From: BOKV01 sp041739465
GTDB taxonomy: Bacteria; Pseudomonadota; Alphaproteobacteria; Rhizobiales; Rhizobiaceae
DNA: 10,087 nucleotides
Direction: 5' to 3'
NCBI GenBank assembly: GCA_041739465.1
Contig: JBGSNX010000002.1
Coordinates: forward strand, 1-10,087
Both the position numbers and the translations under genes were made by a program. A model generated the notes under the pieces. The model saw only the letters and a program-made list of their open reading frames with translations, did no database searches and was not told the origin of the DNA. Shown here piece by piece: positions 6,086-10,087 of the stretch. How positions within the stretch are numbered: the first letter of the stretch is position 1; each line of letters starts with the position of its first letter.

Positions 6086-6240
6086 TTCATGCGCCTCGAA
6101 ACTGAATATGCCTCTCCGTCAGCTTTGCCGGTTTATTGCTAAGAAATCCTTATGCGGCGCATCCACAAAATGGGGTCAATAAAAATGACAATTCCATATC
6201 TTTCAATGACTTGACGCTGGGGAATGGTAAACAATCCCTT

Positions 6241-6259
6241 GGTTTGCCGGCAACAAACC
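6241..6259. promoter_or_regulatory. Palindromic site, possible operator
   Basis: GGTTTG (6241-6246) pairs with CAAACC (6254-6259), and the centre is the perfect 10-base palindrome TTGCCGGCAA (6244-6253). It lies 128 bases before the TadG-like start and 156 bases before the lipoprotein start, a position that could serve a regulator of either gene. The symmetry is seen; a binding protein is not known. Confidence 0.35.
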
Positions 6260-6314
6260 TCAGCTTTCAGCTAACTTGATGGCAATCCACACCTGTTAGA
6301 CATGATCCACAGAT

Positions 6315-6338
6315 CGCATTCCCGCATTCCCGCATTGG
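6315..6338. repeat. Short tandem repeat of an 8-base unit
   Basis: CGCATTCC occurs twice in tandem (6315-6322, 6323-6330), followed by a third copy changed in its last two bases (CGCATTGG, 6331-6338). It lies 49 bases before the TadG-like start. An 8-base unit could vary in copy number by slippage and alter promoter spacing or the leader. Confidence 0.7.
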
Positions 6339-6386
6339 CGGTTGGTGCGTGAGTTATTGCAATCGGTCGGAAGCAGAGGGTCCACC

Positions 6387-8297
6387 ATGTCCGCAACGAA
6401 TTCAGCCCTGAAGAAGCTCAACAGCTTTCTTCGCAACGAAGCCGGCAACTTTGCCATCATCATGGGGCTAACGGCGTTCCCGCTGATCGGAGTCACGGCG
6501 CTGGCCGTCGACTATTCGAATTTCGAACGGCAAAAGTCGTTCGTTCAGACGGCGCTGGATGCAGCTGCGCTCGCAACCTCCAAAGAATTTGCCGCAGGTG
6601 CCTTCACCGGCACCGATGCGCAGGTTGAAGCGAAGCTGAAAGCCTATGCCAAGGACTATTTCGAGGCCAATTTGCCAACGCAGATCAACAAGGACAACGC
6701 GGTCCTGAACGCTTCCATCGAAGAGGAAGTGAAGGAAGATGCCAACGGCATCGAGTTTTCCGAAAAGTCAGTCGCATTGGGCGTAGAGCTCAAATACGAC
6801 ACCTTCTTCGCGAAGGCGATCGACTACGAACAGATGACCTCCGACCTCGTCTCTGAAGTTGCGATGGGCAACCTCACCGTTGAGATTGCGCTCGTCATCG
6901 ATAACTCCGGCTCGATGGATACCTCAACCTCCGGTGGCGGCAACCGCATCACCAAGGCGCGGGACACGGCCAAGTCGATGGTGGATCAGATCCATGCCGC
7001 CGGCGCGATCTCCAACAAGGAAAATCCGGTCAGCTTCTCGCTGGTACCGTTTGCAGCGTCGGTCAACATCGGCAATGGCAACGCCACCAAGAACTGGATG
7101 GACACCAATGGATGGTCGCCGATCCACAATGAAAACCTTGACTGGTCAACATACGATAAGCCTTCGGGTGCCACCGTCAGCATTCAGGACAAGGTCACCC
7201 ACAAGATTGCCCAGGAAACCCTGAGCAACGGAACCAAGGATTGGAAGAGCCGTTTCGACGTCTATTCGATGCTTGGCCGCACTTGGATGGGCTGCGTTGA
7301 AATGCGCAAATGGCCGCACAACACGCAGGACACGTTCCAGACGCTTTCGCCAGCCATGACCTATGACCAGGCAGCAGCTGGGGCAAACGGCGGCAACGGC
7401 GTTGATGCGCTGTTCGTGCCGATGTTCGCGCCATCGGAGCCGATGAGCAAGTACCGCAGGACCACGTCCAGCACTTCCAACGACTACTACCGTTCCTACG
7501 GCAACAACTACACGGAAGATTTCAAGAAGAGCAACAATGCATTCTTTGCAGCTCCCACAGGCACCTTTGGAAATGGCCTTTACGTCAATGGCGCTGACAC
7601 GGGTCAGCTGAAACGGCAGAACTGGATCTGGCGCTACCAAAACAACGCCAAGACCATGACCAGATCTGCCAACCCTGACGACAGCTGCACCACCAATGCG
7701 TTGACCGAACTGACGACCAACAAGACGACCGTAAAGAATGCGATTGACCAGATGCAGCCCAACGGCAACACCAACGTTCAGGAAGGCGTTGCATGGGGTT
7801 GGCGTACCTTGTCGGACAACGAACCCTACACCCAGGGGCGGCCCAACAACGACATCGACAACCGCAAGTACCTGATCGTGCTGACGGACGGTAACAACAC
7901 CTATGGCACCGACGGCAGCCCGAACGAGAGCACCTACGCGGCTTGGGGCTATGCCAAGCACGACCGCATTGAAGGCGGCCTTGCGAACAACGACTTGCCA
8001 ACCCTGTACAAGGGCCAGTCGATCAACACGTACGAAAAGAAGATGAACGCGCACACCTTGCAAACTTGCGAAAATGCCAAGAATGACGGCGTAACGATTT
8101 TTGCGATCGCCTTTGACGTCGCCAATGGCTCTTCGGTCAAAAGCCTGCTGAGTGCCTGCGGTGGCTCTGGCAAGGATCAGGATGGCGACCAGATCATTGC
8201 AGGTGGCACGTTCTATTACGATGCCAATGGCAGCACGCTCAATGATGCGATGGCCTCCATCGCCTCGCAGATTTCGGAAATGCGCATCAAGCGCTGA
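6387..8297 (+). CDS. tadG: TadE/TadG-family pilus assembly protein with von Willebrand A domain
   Basis: This 636-residue protein has the TadE/TadG-like N-terminus: a short basic lead, NEAGNFAI, then a membrane segment (about 21-41) ending in AVDY, and FVQTALDAAALA soon after. The rest is extracytoplasmic. A von Willebrand A fold begins at IALVIDNSGSM, with metal-site DxSxS at 172-176, the metal-site Thr at 462 (NTNVQEG) and Asp at 501 (LTDG). About 285 residues lie between the first two, containing GCVEMR and FVPMFAPSEP, which are typical of rhizobial members of this family. The C-terminus (FYYDANGSTLNDAMASIASQ) is also family-typical. Such proteins are minor pilin-like or anchoring parts of the Tad system. 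ATG 6387 has AGAGGG at 6375-6380, 6 bases upstream; an in-frame TTG at 6342 is less likely. It is separated from tadBCD by more than 4 kb and has its own terminator. The symbol is used for the family. Confidence 0.88.
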   Translation: MSATNSALKKLNSFLRNEAGNFAIIMGLTAFPLIGVTALAVDYSNFERQKSFVQTALDAAALATSKEFAAGAFTGTDAQVEAKLKAYAKDYFEANLPTQINKDNAVLNASIEEEVKEDANGIEFSEKSVALGVELKYDTFFAKAIDYEQMTSDLVSEVAMGNLTVEIALVIDNSGSMDTSTSGGGNRITKARDTAKSMVDQIHAAGAISNKENPVSFSLVPFAASVNIGNGNATKNWMDTNGWSPIHNENLDWSTYDKPSGATVSIQDKVTHKIAQETLSNGTKDWKSRFDVYSMLGRTWMGCVEMRKWPHNTQDTFQTLSPAMTYDQAAAGANGGNGVDALFVPMFAPSEPMSKYRRTTSSTSNDYYRSYGNNYTEDFKKSNNAFFAAPTGTFGNGLYVNGADTGQLKRQNWIWRYQNNAKTMTRSANPDDSCTTNALTELTTNKTTVKNAIDQMQPNGNTNVQEGVAWGWRTLSDNEPYTQGRPNNDIDNRKYLIVLTDGNNTYGTDGSPNESTYAAWGYAKHDRIEGGLANNDLPTLYKGQSINTYEKKMNAHTLQTCENAKNDGVTIFAIAFDVANGSSVKSLLSACGGSGKDQDGDQIIAGGTFYYDANGSTLNDAMASIASQISEMRIKR

Positions 8298-8323
8298 TCC
8301 CGAAAACTGCACCTTGAAAAAAC

Positions 8324-8352
8324 AGCCCGCCGGTTCACACCGGCGGGTTTTT
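8324..8352. terminator. Intrinsic terminator between convergent genes, possibly bidirectional
   Basis: CCCGCCGG at 8326-8333 pairs perfectly with CCGGCGGG at 8340-8347, with a 6-base loop. TTTTT follows at 8348-8352, and an A run (8317-8322) lies on the other side. It can therefore stop the TadG-like transcript on the + strand and the transporter transcript on the - strand. The T run touches the transporter stop codon. Confidence 0.92.
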
Positions 8353-9257
8353 CATTTGGCGGTTGGTGCACTTCCAAACCGGGTTGCGACATATACCGCC
8401 CCCATGATGACCGCCATGCCTGCCAGTTGCACCAGTGCCAGGGTTTCATCAAACAGGAACCAGGCAATCACCGATGTGACCGCCGGTACAAGGTAGAAAA
8501 GCGAGGCGGTTCCCGCAGCCGTGTTCATGCGTATGAGCAGCATCAAAAGGCCGACAGCCCCGATGGACAACACGAACACAAGCCATGCCAGGGCGAAGAT
8601 GAATGCCGGTGTCCACTCGATGGTCTGCGTTTCGGTGGCAAAAGAAAGCAGCCCCAGCGGGATCAAAGCCCCGACATATTGCGCGGCAGTTGCTGCCCGC
8701 AGGTCCAGCCCCGAGGCAAAGCGTTTCTGGTACACCGCGCCGATGCTGATGCCGATTACCGATGCAAACACGCTGGCAAGTGTGACCGCATTGATGCCGC
8801 TCGTCCCAAGGCCGTCCAGCTTCGGCGCGATCACCATGCCAACACCGGCAAGTCCGGCGACAAGACCTGCAAGCTGGATTTGGGTAAGCCGCTCGCCCAG
8901 CATGATCCGGGCCACAAACGCAGTTGCCAGAGGCTGGATTGCCACCACCAGCGCCGAAACGCCAGCCGGCATGCCGCGGCTGATGGCAAAGAACACACCG
9001 CCCAGATAAACACCATGAACGAGCATGCCGGTCACCATCGAATGCGCAAAGCCGGCCCGGTTCGGCCATTTTTTTACAAACAGCAGGGCAAAGGGAACGA
9101 GGATCGCCACCACCACTGCCATGCGCACGGCAAGAAACGTGAAAGGCTCGGCATGTGGCAGTCCAAGCTTGGCACCGATAAAGCCGGTCGACCAGAGCAG
9201 GACAAACACGATTGGCGCGAACCTTGCCAGAAGGCCGGCTCTATTTTGCTCACTCAT
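8352..9257 (-). CDS. EamA/DMT-family inner-membrane transporter
   Basis: This 301-residue protein has about ten hydrophobic membrane segments arranged as two similar halves, the usual EamA (drug/metabolite transporter) layout and length. The first helix FVLLWSTGFIGAKLG is the classic start of the family (the 'W-S-x-x-F' type). ARIMLGERLTQIQLAGLVAG and WFLFDETLALVQLAGMAVI are the paired 'GE/DE-x-L...Q..G' motifs at the ends of each half. Members export amino acids, metabolites or toxic compounds; the substrate cannot be read from sequence. The ATG at 9257 has AGGAG (complement of 9266-9270), 8 bases upstream. The gene is convergent with the TadG-like gene, sharing the hairpin terminator, and divergent from cobT. 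Confidence 0.95.
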   Translation of the reverse strand: MSEQNRAGLLARFAPIVFVLLWSTGFIGAKLGLPHAEPFTFLAVRMAVVVAILVPFALLFVKKWPNRAGFAHSMVTGMLVHGVYLGGVFFAISRGMPAGVSALVVAIQPLATAFVARIMLGERLTQIQLAGLVAGLAGVGMVIAPKLDGLGTSGINAVTLASVFASVIGISIGAVYQKRFASGLDLRAATAAQYVGALIPLGLLSFATETQTIEWTPAFIFALAWLVFVLSIGAVGLLMLLIRMNTAAGTASLFYLVPAVTSVIAWFLFDETLALVQLAGMAVIMGAVYVATRFGSAPTAK

Positions 9258-9369
9258 CGGGGTTGCTCCTGCATTGCCGCGCCTTCATAAGGCGCAGGCA
9301 GACCAGCCGCAAGCAAGCTGGCGGCATTAACTTGGACGTTGTCCCCAGCCCCAGCAATGAAAGCCCTAA
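9258..9369. promoter_or_regulatory. Divergent region between transporter and cobT
   Basis: This 112-base gap must hold promoters or leaders for both genes. It contains a perfect hairpin, GCGCCTT-cat-AAGGCGC (9279-9295), and a weaker one, CCAGC/GCTGG (9303-9307 with 9317-9321). No cobalamin riboswitch is visible; the gap is too short for one and no B12-box-like run is present. Confidence 0.5.
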
Positions 9370-10087
9370 ATGCTCGAAAGTTTCGCAATCCAGCCGCACT
9401 CGCTAGAAATTCTCGCTGCAGCGCAGGCCGAGATCGACTTCAAGACCAAGCCGCCAGGTTCGCTGGGCCGCATCGAGCAACTGGCCTGGCAAATGGCCGG
9501 CGCGCAGGGCACATTGAAGCCAAAGGCGGATCCGGCACGGCTGCTGTTGTTTGCGGCAGACCACGGCATGGTGGCTGAAGGCGTCTCCGCTTGGCCCAGC
9601 GAAGTGACAACCCAGATGGTTGCAAATTTCCTTGGCGGCGGTGCGGCGGCGAATGTCTTTGCCCGCACCAATGGCATCGACATCAGCATTGTCGATGCTG
9701 GCATCCTGGGTGACCTTCCCGATGCGCCGAACCTGTTGCGCGCCAACATCCGTAAAGGCACGCGCAATGCCATGACAGATGATGCACTCACACCAGCAGA
9801 AGTGAATGCTGCGCTGGAGTATGGTGCACGCCTTGCAAGCCAATGTGTAGCAGACGGCGCAAGGGTCATCGTGCTTGGCGAGATGGGCATCGGCAACACC
9901 TCATCCGCTGCGCTGCTGGTCCATGCGATCGAAGGCATCAGCCTTGATGCGCTGAGTGGTCCCGGTGCCGGTCTTGATGGCGAAGGCGTTCGCCGAAAGG
10001 CAGCCATACTCAAGAAAATTGCTGCACGCCGCCCAGGCAAGCTTTCGCCATTGGATGCGCTTTGCGCGTTCGGCGGGCTTGAAATTG
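9370..10087 (+). CDS. cobT: Nicotinate-nucleotide:dimethylbenzimidazole phosphoribosyltransferase (3' truncated by window edge)
   Basis: The frame is open to the window end, giving 239 of the usual 330-350 residues. The enzyme transfers the phosphoribosyl group of nicotinate mononucleotide to 5,6-dimethylbenzimidazole, making alpha-ribazole phosphate for the lower loop of cobalamin; it is cytosolic. Family landmarks are clear: TKPPGSLGRIEQLA (26-39), FAADHGMVAEGVSAWPSEVT (61-80), NFLGGGAAANVFAR (84-97), GEMGIGNTSSAALL (170-183) and GPGAGLDGEGVRRK (197-210). The fragment ends at FGGLEI. The catalytic Glu known from the Salmonella enzyme (E317) lies beyond the window. An in-frame TAA directly precedes ATG 9370, so the start cannot be further upstream; the ribosome site is weak. 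In the Pseudomonas denitrificans naming system the same enzyme is called CobU. Confidence 0.96.
   Translation, partial: MLESFAIQPHSLEILAAAQAEIDFKTKPPGSLGRIEQLAWQMAGAQGTLKPKADPARLLLFAADHGMVAEGVSAWPSEVTTQMVANFLGGGAAANVFARTNGIDISIVDAGILGDLPDAPNLLRANIRKGTRNAMTDDALTPAEVNAALEYGARLASQCVADGARVIVLGEMGIGNTSSAALLVHAIEGISLDALSGPGAGLDGEGVRRKAAILKKIAARRPGKLSPLDALCAFGGLEI

Larger units (their letters stand above)
6086..6386. promoter_or_regulatory. Divergent promoter region between lipoprotein gene and TadG-like gene
   Basis: This 301-base region must carry promoters for both flanking genes. TTGACG at 6211-6216 and TTGATG near 6277 are possible -35 boxes for the + strand gene, but no convincing -10 box follows either. 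The palindrome TTGCCGGCAA lies at 6244-6253 inside a 19-base hairpin (6241-6259). A short tandem repeat of CGCATTCC sits at 6315-6338. No gene is seen here. Confidence 0.5.

Noticed and set aside
6570..8297. Large insertion inside the TadG von Willebrand A domain as a novel fusion
   Set aside because: The insert contains GCVEMR and FVP-FAP-EP landmarks that are common in rhizobial TadG-type proteins, so the arrangement is normal for the family.
7146..8312. 388-residue open frame on the - strand
   Set aside because: It is fully antisense to the TadG-like gene, whose domain and metal-site motifs are clear; the reverse frame has no recognisable features.
8427..9290. 287-residue open frame on the + strand
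   Set aside because: It is antisense to the EamA transporter; the product is His/Arg/Lys-rich shadow sequence without membrane segments or motifs.
9258..9369. Cobalamin riboswitch upstream of cobT
   Set aside because: The gap is only 112 bases and neither the B12-box pattern nor the needed multi-stem layout is visible.
1..10087. CRISPR array, tRNA/rRNA genes, transposase or integrase remnants
   Set aside because: No regularly spaced repeats, no cloverleaf or rRNA-like segment and no transposase-like protein were found on either strand by reading.

Overview
The window looks like chromosomal DNA from an alphaproteobacterium, most likely a member of the Rhizobiales/Hyphomicrobiales. The grounds are moderate GC content, the Tad (Flp) pilus gene order tadB-tadC-tadD, a TadG-type protein with a von Willebrand A domain of the style common in that order, and a complete-looking nicotinate-nucleotide:dimethylbenzimidazole phosphoribosyltransferase gene. 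No species is claimed.

Layout. Positions 2-2181 hold the end of a Tad pilus block on the + strand: the 3' part of tadB, then tadC, then the lipoprotein gene tadD, closed by a strong intrinsic terminator (2203-2237). A gene-free stretch of about 340 bases follows (2238-2576) with two adjacent inverted repeats. Positions 2577-5317 hold five tightly packed + strand genes whose products all carry export signals: three small paralogous beta-rich proteins that each have one early Cys and end in Cys-Glu, a single-domain protein resembling the N-terminal half of a PapD/FimC-type pilus chaperone, and a secreted protein with a charged low-complexity tail. No usher gene is present. On the - strand, ending 6 bases away, is a lipoprotein gene (5324-6085). 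A 301-base divergent region precedes a + strand TadE/TadG-family gene (6387-8297). A hairpin terminator that could work in both directions separates it from a convergent EamA/DMT-family transporter (8352-9257, - strand). Divergent from that, the window ends inside cobT (9370 onward).

How the genes fit together. TadB and TadC form the inner-membrane platform of the Tad secretion system, TadD is an outer-membrane-associated lipoprotein needed for assembly, and TadG-like proteins are minor pilin-like or anchoring components. The five-gene exported cluster lies between Tad genes and is the most interesting part of the window. It looks like a minimal, usher-less relative of chaperone-usher fimbriae built from spore-coat-U-like subunits. 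This is inferred from sequence features and gene order only. The transporter and cobT at the right-hand end are ordinary housekeeping genes.
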